Below, piece by piece: positions 8,335 to 18,200 of a DNA stretch of 64,000 nucleotides. Position numbers and translations under genes: made by a program. Under the pieces are notes generated by a model. The model was not told where the DNA came from. It ran no database searches and worked only from the letters and a program-made list of their open reading frames with translations. Each line of letters opens with the position of its first letter. The stretch's first letter is position 1. The stretch covers positions 1 to 64,000 of the forward strand of contig JADJBC010000010.1 in NCBI GenBank assembly GCA_016703945.1, written 5' to 3'. This stretch comes from Candidatus Aalborgicola danicus. GTDB lineage: Bacteria; Pseudomonadota; Gammaproteobacteria; Burkholderiales; Burkholderiaceae_C.

Positions 8335-9837
8335 ATGAATGCCACCGCCTCCACCGCCACCACCCAATTGCTACAAAAAACAGAGCTACAAGCGCAGGTT
8401 GTACGCGCGCTAGAGGCCTGTTTGCCTTCAAGCTCTTTGCTGTGGCACCGCGAAGACACCACGCCCTACGAATGTGACGGTCTGACCGCCTACCGCCAGC
8501 GCCCGCTGGTCGTGGCGCTGCCAGAGACCGAGGCAGAAGTCGCCGCGGTGCTCAAAACTTGTTTTGCCATGGGCGTGCCGGTGGTGGCGCGCGGTGCGGG
8601 CACCGGCCTGTCGGGCGGTGCCATGCCGCATGCTTCTGGCGTCACGCTGTCGCTGGCCCGCTTCAACAAAATCCTGAAGATGGACAAGCGCAGCCGCACG
8701 GCCGCGGTTCAGTGCGGTGTGCGCAACCTTGCCATTAGCGAGGCCGCGGCCCCACTGGGCCTGTACTACGCGCCAGACCCGTCCAGCCAGATCGCCTGCA
8801 CCATAGGCGGCAACGTGGCCGAGAACTCGGGCGGCGTGCACTGCCTCAAATACGGGCTGACGCTGCACAACGTGTTGAAGGTGAAGGGCTACACCATTGA
8901 GGGCGACCCCATCACCTTTGGCAGCGACGCGTTGGACGCTCCTGGCTACGACCTGCTCAGTCTGGTCGTTGGCAGCGAGGGGATGTTGGCCATCATCACC
9001 GAGGTGACGGTCAAGCTGGTGCCAAAGCCCATGCTTGCGCGCTGCATCATGGCCAGCTTTGACGACATCCGCAAGGCGGGTGATGCGGTCGCGGCGGTGA
9101 TCGCCGCCGGCATCATCCCGGCCGGGCTGGAGATGATGGACAAGCCAATGACCGCTGCCGTGGAAGACTATGTGCATGCGGGTTACGACCTGAATGCCGA
9201 AGCGATTTTGCTGTGCGAGAGCGACGGCACGCCCGAAGAGGTGGAAGAGGAAATTGGCCGCATGAGCGCGGTGCTACGCGAGCATGGTGCCACCGCCATC
9301 GCAGTGAGCCAGAACGAGGCCGAGCGGCTGCGCTTCTGGAGCGGGCGCAAAAACGCGTTCCCGGCCAGCGGGCGCATCAGCCCGGACTACATGTGTATGG
9401 ACAGCACCATCCCGCGCAAGCGCCTGGCCGACATCCTGCTGGCCATCCAGGAGATGGAAAAGAAATACCAGTTGCGCTGTGCCAATGTGTTCCACGCGGG
9501 TGACGGAAATTTGCACCCGCTGATTCTGTTCGACGCGAATGATGCCGACCAACTGCACCGCTGCGAGTTGTTTGGCGCAGAGATTCTTGAAACCAGCGTC
9601 GCCATGGGTGGCACGGTGACCGGCGAACACGGCGTGGGTGTGGAAAAACTCAATAGCATGTGTGTGCAATTCAGCGCCGCAGAAAACGCGCAGATGTTTG
9701 GCATAAAGCACGCGTTTGACACCAAGGGCCTGCTCAACCCGGGCAAGGTGATTCCGACCCTGCAGCGCTGTGCCGAGTACGGCAAGATGCTGGTGCGCGG
9801 GGGGCAAATCAAGCACCCGGAATTAGAGCGCTTTTAG
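8335..9837 (+). CDS. glcD: FAD-linked oxidase, glycolate oxidase subunit GlcD
   Basis: This 500-residue protein is of GlcD length. The FAD-binding part contains PVVARGAGTGLSGGAMPHAS (about residues 82-101) and GNVAENSGGVHCLKYG. The C-terminal part holds HAGDGNLHP (about 387) and GGTVTGEHGVG (about 430), typical of glycolate/D-lactate dehydrogenases. It oxidises a 2-hydroxyacid, most likely glycolate, together with GlcE and GlcF, which are not in this window. Residues 12-34 (LLQKTELQAQVVRALEACLP) are encoded by repeat copy C, so part of the N-terminal helix is repeat-derived. The ATG at 8335 is used. The stop TAG is directly followed by the ATG of lrgA, indicating an operon with lrgAB. Confidence 0.88.
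   Translation: MNATASTATTQLLQKTELQAQVVRALEACLPSSSLLWHREDTTPYECDGLTAYRQRPLVVALPETEAEVAAVLKTCFAMGVPVVARGAGTGLSGGAMPHASGVTLSLARFNKILKMDKRSRTAAVQCGVRNLAISEAAAPLGLYYAPDPSSQIACTIGGNVAENSGGVHCLKYGLTLHNVLKVKGYTIEGDPITFGSDALDAPGYDLLSLVVGSEGMLAIITEVTVKLVPKPMLARCIMASFDDIRKAGDAVAAVIAAGIIPAGLEMMDKPMTAAVEDYVHAGYDLNAEAILLCESDGTPEEVEEEIGRMSAVLREHGATAIAVSQNEAERLRFWSGRKNAFPASGRISPDYMCMDSTIPRKRLADILLAIQEMEKKYQLRCANVFHAGDGNLHPLILFDANDADQLHRCELFGAEILETSVAMGGTVTGEHGVGVEKLNSMCVQFSAAENAQMFGIKHAFDTKGLLNPGKVIPTLQRCAEYGKMLVRGGQIKHPELERF
8370..8435 (+). repeat. Dispersed ~60-bp repeat, copy C, in frame at the 5' end of glcD
   Basis: It reads gctacaaaaaacagagctac and continues to gcaggttgtacgcgcgctag and aggcctgtttgccttcaag. 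It is translated in frame as part of the GlcD N-terminus and is the closest relative of copy B at 4769-4834. Confidence 0.75.
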
Positions 9838-10206
9838 ATGCAGGGCTTGCGCGGTCTGGCCTGGTTGCTGGGCCTGCAGTCGGTAGGCGAATTGCTGGCA
9901 CGTGGCTTGGCGCTGCCCTTTCCGGGACCGGTGGTGGGCATGGTGCTGTTGCTGGCGGCGCTGCAATGGAGGCCGGTGCGCGAACCCGTTGCAGCCTGCG
10001 CAGATTTCTTGCTCGGCCATTTGTCTCTGTTATTTGTCCCGGTGGGCGTGGGTGTGATGACCCACCTGGCGCTCGTTGGCCAATACGGAGGACGCATGCT
10101 GCTGGTGATCGTGCTGTCAACCTGGATGGGTCTGGCAGTCACCGCGCTGGTGCTGTTCAAGCGCAGCCCAACTGCCAACACAAACGACGATGCCAAAGTT
10201 CGTTGA
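9838..10206 (+). CDS. lrgA: LrgA/CidA-family membrane protein, probable glycolate/carboxylate transporter subunit
   Basis: This 122-residue protein has four hydrophobic segments and the family core FPGPVVGMVLLL, LSLLFVPVGVGVM. LrgA/CidA proteins were first described as holin-like, but with LrgB homologues some act as carboxylate transporters: the plant chloroplast LrgAB-type protein PLGG1 moves glycolate and glycerate, and Bacillus PftAB moves pyruvate. The gene begins in the base after the glcD stop and overlaps lrgB by 17 bases. That context favours transport of the GlcD substrate over a lysis role. This functional reading is inference. Confidence 0.85.
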   Translation: MQGLRGLAWLLGLQSVGELLARGLALPFPGPVVGMVLLLAALQWRPVREPVAACADFLLGHLSLLFVPVGVGVMTHLALVGQYGGRMLLVIVLSTWMGLAVTALVLFKRSPTANTNDDAKVR

Positions 10207-10921
10207 ACTCTGGGTTTACCTCTCTGCCACTCCCCTGTTCGGGTTGACGGCCACTTTGGTGACCTACGTGCTGGCGCACGCCTTGTATGTGCGCGTGAAT
10301 CAGGCGCCGTGGGCCAACCCGGTGTTGTGGAGCGTGAGCACCATTGCGGCCGTTTTGCTCATCACTGGCGTGCCCTACCCGACGTACTTTTCAGGTGCGC
10401 AGTTCATCCACTTCTTGTTGGGGCCAGCCGTCGTGGCGTTGGGCTGGCCGTTGTGGCTGCGACGGGTCGAATTGCGCCAGCGCTGGTGCCGGCTGTTGGT
10501 CGCATCGCTGGCGGGCGGCACGGCGGCCAGCGGTTCGGCCGTTGCATTGGGGTGGGCGCTGGATCTGCCAACCGACGTTTTGCTGTCCCTGGCACCCAAG
10601 TCGGTAACAGCGCCAGTGGCTATGGGCATCGCGGAAAAGATGGGCGGCATACCCGCGCTGTCTGCGGTGTTCGCCGTGTTGACCGGGCTGGTCGGGGCGC
10701 TCAGTGGCAAGTACCTGTTCGCCGCCTTGCGTTTGCCCTACAACACCGAGGGTTGGACGGCGCGTGGCTTTGCCCTGGGCACGGCTGCCCACGGGATTGG
10801 GGCAGCCCGGGCACTCCAGGTGAATGCCGATGCGGGGGCCTATGCCGGTCTGGCGCTGGGACTGCAAGTCGTGTTGGCATCACTGCTGATGCCGTTGGTC
10901 ATCACCGTCCTCACTCGTTGA
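10190..10921 (+). CDS. lrgB: LrgB-family membrane protein, partner of LrgA
   Basis: This 243-residue membrane protein has multiple hydrophobic helices and the strongly conserved LrgB core SLAPKSVTAPVAMGIAEKMG and GTAAHGIGAARAL. It overlaps the end of lrgA, as is usual. It would form the transport complex with LrgA. Standing behind glcD, it likely imports or exports glycolate or a related 2-hydroxyacid. It is the last gene of the operon: a 106-base gap precedes the next gene, though no clear terminator hairpin was seen. Confidence 0.9.
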   Translation: MPKFVELWVYLSATPLFGLTATLVTYVLAHALYVRVNQAPWANPVLWSVSTIAAVLLITGVPYPTYFSGAQFIHFLLGPAVVALGWPLWLRRVELRQRWCRLLVASLAGGTAASGSAVALGWALDLPTDVLLSLAPKSVTAPVAMGIAEKMGGIPALSAVFAVLTGLVGALSGKYLFAALRLPYNTEGWTARGFALGTAAHGIGAARALQVNADAGAYAGLALGLQVVLASLLMPLVITVLTR

Positions 10922-11027
10922 GATAGGCCGAACGCGGGGCGATGGGAATCGTGGCCGCGCCCTACAATCGTTCCACAACAGGTTCCGAACTTCCCTTGGT
11001 CGGGACTGCAACACAAAAACGGGTGAC

Positions 11028-14000
11028 ATGAAACGTCGCGTTGGCGCCCTCCTGCTGTGCGTGCTCACAGTGCTCTACCCTGCATGGGCTGGGAGCGAAC
11101 TGCGGCTTGGGATTCTGGCGTTCCGACCCGCGGTACAGGCCACCGCGCAATGGCAACCGTTAGCGCTCGCCTTGCAAACACAACTTGGACGACCGGTCAC
11201 TTTGACGGCTTACGACCTGCCCGGCCTGGAGAACGCGGTTGCCAGCAAGGCGGTTGATGTGGTCTTCACCACACCCGGACACTTTGTTGTTCTCAAACAC
11301 CGGTACGGCCTGTCCGCGCCGTTGGCCACGCAGATGACACGAGGCGAGGCGCGCGACCTGTCGGTTTTTGGCGGTGTGGTTTTCACCCGCGCCGACAAGG
11401 TTGGTATTGACAACTTGTCGGATCTGGCGGGCAAGCGCATTGCAGTGGCCAGCACCGATTTCACCGGCGGCTACCAGATGCAGGCCTATGAATTGCTGGA
11501 GGCCGGTTTGCCGCCACCCGATCCGGCACACCTGCTCACCACCGGTTTGCCACAGGACCTTACGGTGGAAGCGGTCATGGCGGGGCGCGCCGACATCGGC
11601 TTCGTGCGCACCGGCGTTCTGGAAGCACTGGCGCAAGAGGGCAAGCTGAACCTTGGCAACATCAAGCTGATTCACCAAAAAAATCAGCCCTCCTTTCCCT
11701 ATGTCAGCTCCACCGCCCTGTACCCCGAGTGGCCCATGGCGGTCATGCCTCACGTGAAGGAACAGGTGGCACGCCAATTGGCAGTGGCGCTGTTGTCCCT
11801 GCCGAGGGACGGCGACGCTGCCAAGGCTGCTGGCATTGGCGGGTTCTCCATTGCCTCGGACTACGCCCCGGTCGAGACCATGTTGCGCCGACTGGGCGTG
11901 CCGCCCTTTGATTCGGCCCGCGAAACCACGTTGGCTGATCTCTGGCGACGCCACACCGACTGGATCATCGCTTTGCTGGGCCTGTCCTTTCTGGCGTCTG
12001 GCGGTCTTGGGGCCTGGTTGATGATCCAGAACGCCAGGGTACGGCGAAGCCAGAGCCAGTACCAGGCACAAAGCCAACGCGTGTCCGAAATCATTTGGGG
12101 CACCAACATCGGCACCTGGGAGTGGAACGTCAGCAACGGTGAAGTGGTTCTCAACGAACGCTGGGCCGAGATCATGGGCTACACACTGGCCGAGTTGTCG
12201 CCGATCAACATCCACACCTGGATGCAGCGCGCCCACCCGGATGACCTCAAGCTGTCGGGCGAAATGGTCGAACGCTGCTTCCGCAAGGAGATTGAAAATT
12301 ACAAATGCGAAATCCGCATGCGGCACAAAAATGGCAACTGGGTCTGGGCACTGAACCGTGGCCGTGTGGTGGAGTGGGATGCGAGCGGCCACCCGCTGCG
12401 CATGTCGGGCACGCTGGCTGACATCACCGAACGGAAAAATACCGAGCTGGGTTTGCGTGCCAGCGAAAAACGATTCCGTGATTTGTTTGAAAACTCGCCC
12501 GACCCTTGCTGGCTCATCATCGGCAACCAGTTTGTGGATTGCAACCTCGCGGCTTTGAAGATTCTGGGATACCAGGAGCGTGACGAGATCCTGTTGCACC
12601 CGTCGCGCCTCTCACCCGAGTTTCAGCCCGATGGTCAGACCTCGCTGGACAAAGCCGACGACATGATGCGCCTGGCGCGCGAACGTGGCATGCACCGGTT
12701 CGAATGGCAGCACCAGCGTGCCGACGGCAGCGCGTTTCCGGTCGAAGTGACACTGGCCCGCCTGGCGCTGATGGATGGAGACGTGTTGTATTGCGTGTGG
12801 CGTGACATCACCGAACGCCAGCGCGCCGAACAGCGCCAGCAGCACCACAACCGCGTGCTGGCGATGCTGGCCGAGAAGGCGCCCCTGGCGACGTTGCTGG
12901 AAGCCATCGCCCAAGACGTGCAGGCGATCAGCCCCGGCACACACTGCAGCATCGTGCTGCTGGAGGAAGCTGGGCGCCCGTCGCGCACCGGTGCTGCAAC
13001 CGCCCCGGCGAACGGTTGGTCGCAGCACATTGTTTCGCCCCAGGGTCGCTTGCTTGGCACATTGAGCCTTTACCGCGACCAGCCTGGGAACCCAACCGAA
13101 CAGGACCTGCAACTACTGGAAGACGAAACCCGTCTGGCTGCCGTGGTGATCGAAAAAACCGCCAGCGAGTCCCGTCTGCAGTTGGCTGCCAGTGTGTTCA
13201 CCCATGCCCGCGAAGGCATCATGATTGCCGACTCCAACGGCAGCATCATCGAGGTCAATGAAACCTTCACACATATCACCGGCTACAACCGCGCCGAAGT
13301 CGTTGGGCAAAACCCGCGCATCTTGCGTTCGGGTCGACAGACCCCGGAGTTTTACGCGCAAATGTGGAAAGCCCTGAACGAGCGCGACCACTGGTCGGGA
13401 GAAATCTGGAACCGGCGCAAAAGCGGCGAAGTGTATGCCGAGGCACTGACCATCAGCAGCGTGCGCGACGCGGCTGGCCAGATCAACAACTACGTAGCCC
13501 TGTTTACCGACATCACCGCCATCAAGGAACACCAAAGCCAACTGGAGCACTTTGCCCATTTCGATGCGCTGACCGGCCTGCCCAACCGTGTGTTGTTGGC
13601 CGACCGCCTGCAACAAGCCATTTTGCAAAGCCAGCGCCGCGACCAGTCGCTGGCCGTCCTGTACCTGGACCTTGACGGCTTCAAAGCCGTGAACGACCAA
13701 CACAGCCACGGCGTGGGCGATGAACTGCTGATTGCACTGTCACAGCGCATGAAGGCCGCCCTGCGCGACGGCGACACGCTGGCCCGTATAGGCGGCGACG
13801 AATTTGTGGCCGTATTGGTCGACTTGGCGCAAACCCAGGACTGCGACGCGGTCTTGCGCCGACTGTTGCAAGCCGCTGCGGAACCCGTGTCGATTGGAAA
13901 CACCGTGATCCAGGTATCGGCCAGCATTGGCGTCACGCAGTACCCGCAAGACGCGGCAGATGCTGACCAGTTGATGCGCCACGCCGATCAGGCCATGTAC

Positions 14001-15227
14001 ATCGCCAAGCTGGCCGGTAAAAATCGCTTTCACCACTTTGATGTGGCCCACGATGCCGCCATCAAGACCCGGCGTGAAGACCTGGACCACATTCGCCGCG
14101 CGCTGGAACAGGACGAATTTGTCCTGTATTACCAACCCAAGGTCAATATGAAGACCGGTGAGGTTGTGGGTGCTGAAGCGCTCATCCGCTGGCAACACCC
14201 CGAGCGCGGCTTGCTGTCACCGGCGGCCTTTCTTCCGGTCATCGAGAACCACCCCATCAGTGTAGAACTGGGCGAATGGGTCATCAGCACCGCGCTGACC
14301 CAGATGGGGGCCTGGTTCTCAGCCGGCCTGGACTTTCCGGTCAGTGTCAATATTGGGGTTCGCCAGCTGCAGCAAGAAAACTTTGTCAGCCGCCTGACGA
14401 CTTTGCTGCAGGCCCACCCCGATGTGCCACCGTTGAGACTGGAACTGGAGGTGCTGGAGACCAGCGCCATGGAAGACATTGGCCATGTGTCGGGCGTCAT
14501 GCATGCTTGTCGCGCCTTGGGTGTGGGTTTTGCGCTGGACGACTTTGGCACTGGATATTCGTCCCTGTCCTACCTCAAACACCTGCCGGCCGAACGGCTC
14601 AAAATCGACCAGAGCTTTGTGCGCGACATGCTGGACGATCCGGATGACCTGGCGATTGTGGAGAGCGTGATCGGCCTGGCCACCGCGTTTCGGCGCAGTG
14701 TCATCGCCGAGGGCGTGGAGACCGCCGCACATGGCGAACTGCTCCTGACTTTGGGTTGCGAATTGGCGCAGGGTTATGGCATTGCACGGCCCATGCCGGC
14801 CCACGCATTGCCGTTGTGGGTGCAAGCTTGGCGACCCGATGCCAGTTGGACAGCCTGGCGCGAACGCTCACTAAGCCGAGGCGACAAAGCCGTGGTGTTT
14901 GTCGAAGTCGGCCACCGCCACTGGTTGCGCTGCTTGGAAGCCTTTGTGCAGGGCGAACGCCCGGCTCCACCGGCCCTTGATGCCAGCGATTGCCACTTCG
15001 GCCGCTGGCAGGTTGCTGAGGGCCTGGCCGTGTATGGCAAAAACCCCGCATTTCAACGTCTGATCGACTTGCACGAGGAGATTCACCGGCATGCGCAACA
15101 TGTGGTGCACCTCACACACAGTGGTCAGGGGAACCAAGCGCGCGCCGAGCTGCCGGCGTTGCGCCGCTCACTGAGCGAACTTGCAGACATGTTGCGGGAT
15201 TTGGTGCGACTCGAAGCCCACTGGTAG
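11028..15227 (+). CDS. PhnD-like sensor protein with PAS, GAF, GGDEF, EAL and CZB domains
   Basis: This 1399-residue inner-membrane protein has, in order: a signal peptide (1-21), a periplasmic PhnD-type solute-binding domain (about 25-300; LRLGILAFRP, DVVFTTPGHFV, GGYQMQAYELL), one membrane helix (about 305-328), two PAS/PAC units (350-590), a GAF domain (600-715), a third PAS (720-840), a GGDEF domain with intact RIGGDEF (about 919), an EAL domain with EALIRW (about 1050) and DDFGTGYSSL, and a C-terminal CZB domain (about 1293-1390; CHFGRW, HEEIH). Both cyclic-di-GMP synthesis and hydrolysis residues are present. CZB domains bind zinc in chemoreceptors and in the cyclase DgcZ, so zinc control is plausible. 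The periplasmic ligand is unknown. Confidence 0.9.
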   Translation: MKRRVGALLLCVLTVLYPAWAGSELRLGILAFRPAVQATAQWQPLALALQTQLGRPVTLTAYDLPGLENAVASKAVDVVFTTPGHFVVLKHRYGLSAPLATQMTRGEARDLSVFGGVVFTRADKVGIDNLSDLAGKRIAVASTDFTGGYQMQAYELLEAGLPPPDPAHLLTTGLPQDLTVEAVMAGRADIGFVRTGVLEALAQEGKLNLGNIKLIHQKNQPSFPYVSSTALYPEWPMAVMPHVKEQVARQLAVALLSLPRDGDAAKAAGIGGFSIASDYAPVETMLRRLGVPPFDSARETTLADLWRRHTDWIIALLGLSFLASGGLGAWLMIQNARVRRSQSQYQAQSQRVSEIIWGTNIGTWEWNVSNGEVVLNERWAEIMGYTLAELSPINIHTWMQRAHPDDLKLSGEMVERCFRKEIENYKCEIRMRHKNGNWVWALNRGRVVEWDASGHPLRMSGTLADITERKNTELGLRASEKRFRDLFENSPDPCWLIIGNQFVDCNLAALKILGYQERDEILLHPSRLSPEFQPDGQTSLDKADDMMRLARERGMHRFEWQHQRADGSAFPVEVTLARLALMDGDVLYCVWRDITERQRAEQRQQHHNRVLAMLAEKAPLATLLEAIAQDVQAISPGTHCSIVLLEEAGRPSRTGAATAPANGWSQHIVSPQGRLLGTLSLYRDQPGNPTEQDLQLLEDETRLAAVVIEKTASESRLQLAASVFTHAREGIMIADSNGSIIEVNETFTHITGYNRAEVVGQNPRILRSGRQTPEFYAQMWKALNERDHWSGEIWNRRKSGEVYAEALTISSVRDAAGQINNYVALFTDITAIKEHQSQLEHFAHFDALTGLPNRVLLADRLQQAILQSQRRDQSLAVLYLDLDGFKAVNDQHSHGVGDELLIALSQRMKAALRDGDTLARIGGDEFVAVLVDLAQTQDCDAVLRRLLQAAAEPVSIGNTVIQVSASIGVTQYPQDAADADQLMRHADQAMYIAKLAGKNRFHHFDVAHDAAIKTRREDLDHIRRALEQDEFVLYYQPKVNMKTGEVVGAEALIRWQHPERGLLSPAAFLPVIENHPISVELGEWVISTALTQMGAWFSAGLDFPVSVNIGVRQLQQENFVSRLTTLLQAHPDVPPLRLELEVLETSAMEDIGHVSGVMHACRALGVGFALDDFGTGYSSLSYLKHLPAERLKIDQSFVRDMLDDPDDLAIVESVIGLATAFRRSVIAEGVETAAHGELLLTLGCELAQGYGIARPMPAHALPLWVQAWRPDASWTAWRERSLSRGDKAVVFVEVGHRHWLRCLEAFVQGERPAPPALDASDCHFGRWQVAEGLAVYGKNPAFQRLIDLHEEIHRHAQHVVHLTHSGQGNQARAELPALRRSLSELADMLRDLVRLEAHW

Positions 15228-15288
15228 GCACGCCAGCGCAGCGGCGCCATAATGGACTCTTGTGCTTCAGTAGCAAGGAGTCCGCGCC

Positions 15289-18200
15289 ATGGCCGCAGCC
15301 AACTTCACCAATGCCCAGGTTTTCAACCAACTCAGTTCAGGCCAGGCGTGGAGTGGCGCCACCATCACTTATTCCTTCCCGACCGGCACCACCGGCCTGA
15401 CCATCACCGATGGCGAGGGCAACTCCTTCCGGGCGGCCAGTGCGGCGCAGCAGGCGTTTTTCTCGCTGGCCATCATGACCTGGGACGACCTGATCGAGCG
15501 AACCATGTCGTTGACGACATCGACCTCGTCCAACATTGAGTTCGCCTACACCACCACCGGCATTGACTACGCGCACGCCTACTTTCCGACTGGGGGCACG
15601 GTCTGGTTCAACGCGGCGGAGTCCACACTGGCCACCGCCGCCGTGGGCAGTTATGGCTTCCAGACCACCATCCATGAGATCGGCCACGCCCTGGGGCTCA
15701 ACCACATGGGCGACTACAACGGGGCCGGGGCGTTTACGCCCTCGTCGTACCAGGACTCGGTGGTGCTGTCGATCATGTCCTACTTCGGGCCCAGTGCTCC
15801 GCTGCGCTCCAGCGACGTGGCCAGCGCCGACTGGCGCGGCAGCGACAACAAGGACTATGGCCCGCAAACGCCGATGCTCAACGATGTGATGGTGATCCAG
15901 CAGATCTACGGCACCAGCACCACCACCCGACTGGGCGACACCATCTATGGTTTTAGCAGCAATATCACCGGCACAGCGGCCAGCATTTACGACTTTTCAG
16001 TCAACAAAAATCCCATCCTGACGATTTTTGACTCGGGTGGCAGCGACACACTGAATCTCAGCGGCTGGTCCTCGCGCTCGGAGATTCACCTCGAATCGGG
16101 CGTGTTTTCGTCAGCCAACGACATGACCAACAATATTGTCATTGCCTACAGCGCCGTCATTGAGAACGCGGTGACGGGCTCCGGCAATGACACGCTGACC
16201 GGCAACGCCGTGGGCAACCGGTTGGACGGCGGCTCCGGCAACGATGTATTGTCGGGCTTGGACGGTGACGACACATTGACCGGCGGCTTGGGCAATGACC
16301 AGGTCGATGGTGGCGCTGGCACCGACACTGCCGTGTTGGCGGGTGCACTGTCGAGCTACACCTTCACCTACGACTCCTTGGCCGACCTGTACACCGTAAG
16401 CGGCGCATCCTCGGGCACCGACACGTTCACCAAGATCGAGTTTTTCCAGTTCAGCGATGTGTTGCGGGCGGCCAGCCAACTGATTTCAGGTGACCTCACC
16501 GCCCCTAGCCTGACCAGCAGCAACCCGGCGGACAACGCCACCGCCGTGGCCGTGGGCGCCAATCTGGTGCTGACCTTCAGCGAAGCCGTGGCGGCAGGTA
16601 CGGGCAACATCGAAATCCACAACAGCGATGGCAGCGTGCTCACCCGCATAGACGTGAGCGACAGCACCCAGGTCAGCGTGTCGGGCGCCACGGTCACCGT
16701 CAACCCCAGCGCCAATCTGGCCGCAGGCAGCAGCTACTACATCACCATGGCCAGTGGCGTGGTGAAAGACCTGGCGGGCAATGCCTATGCCGGCATCAGC
16801 AGCACCACCACCTACAACTTCAGCACGGCCGCCGCCATCACCGGCGACACCACGGCGCCCTTGCTGTCGGGGAGTACCCCGGCGGACAACGCTACCGGCA
16901 TCGCCGCCAGCGCCAACCTGGTCTTGACGTTCAGCGAAGCGGTGCAGGCCGGTACCGGCAATGTTGTCATCTTCAACAGCGATGGCAGCGTGGCACGCAC
17001 CATTGCCATCACCGACACCACCCAGGTCAGCATTTCGGGAACAGCCGTTACCGTCAACCCCGCCACCGACCTGACCAGCGGCAGCGCCTACTACGTCAAC
17101 CTGGGCAGCGGCGTCATCAAAGACCTGGCCGGCAATGCCTTTGCCGGCATCAGCAGCACCACCGCACTGAACTTCAGCACTGCCAGCGCCACCGTGGCGG
17201 ACGACTTCCCGTGGAACACCAGCACCACCGGCAGCGTCGCTGTCAATGGCTCGGCCAGCAGCGGCAGCATTGAAGTTGCCAGCGATGGCGACTTGCTCAA
17301 GGTGACGCTGACGGCCGGTACCAGCTATGTGTTCAACCTGACCCGCACCACGGGCGGCCTGACGAACCCCTATTTGTATTTGTACAGCCCGAGTGTGACG
17401 CTGCTGGCAGAAGACAATGACAGCGGCGGCAGCACCAACGCAAGCATCACCTACACCGCTACCGCCAGCGGCACCTACTACCTGGGAGCGGCTGATTTCA
17501 GCTCCGGCACGGGCGGCTACACCCTGTCGGCCCGCAGCGGCGACAGCACCGCGCCCACCTTGGCGAGCAGCAGCCCCGCCGACAACGCGACCGCCGTGGC
17601 GGTGGGTGCCAACATCGTTCTGACATTCAACGAGGCGGTGCAGGCCGGCAGCGGCAACATCGTCATTTACAACAGCAACGGCACGGTGGCGCGCAGCATT
17701 GCCGTAACCGACAGCAGCCAGGTCAGCGTGTCCGGCTCCACGATCACCATCAACCCCAGCAGTGACCTTGCCAGCGGCACCAGCTATTACGTGAACCTTG
17801 CCAGCGGTGTGGTCAAAGACGCGGCAGGCAACGCCTATGCCGGCATCAGCAGCACCACCGCTCTGAACTTCACCACCGTCAGCACCACGGCCACTGACGA
17901 CTACCCCCTTTCCACCAGCACCACCGGTGTGGTGGTGGTGAACGGGGCGGCAACCACCGGTGTGATTGACTTTGTGGACGATGGCGACCTGTTCCAGGTC
18001 AGTCTTGTCAAGGGCCAAAGCTACGTGTTCTCAGCCACCAGCGTCACTGGTGGCCTGCCTGACCCCTATTTGCAGTTGTACGACAAAACCGGATCACCAT
18101 TGACCTTTGACGACGACAGTGGCGGCAACCTGAATGCCCAAATCGTCTACACCGCGCTGGAAACTGCGACCTATTTTCTGGCCGCCTACGATTCGGCATC

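Noticed and set aside
9838..10921. Holin/antiholin (lysis) role for lrgAB
   Set aside because: Not excluded, but tight coupling to glcD and known LrgAB-type transporters favour metabolite transport.
16486..18018. 510-codon minus-strand open frame inside the RTX protease gene
   Set aside because: It arises from the repetitive codon pattern of the Ig-like and PPC units and is not supported by any domain.
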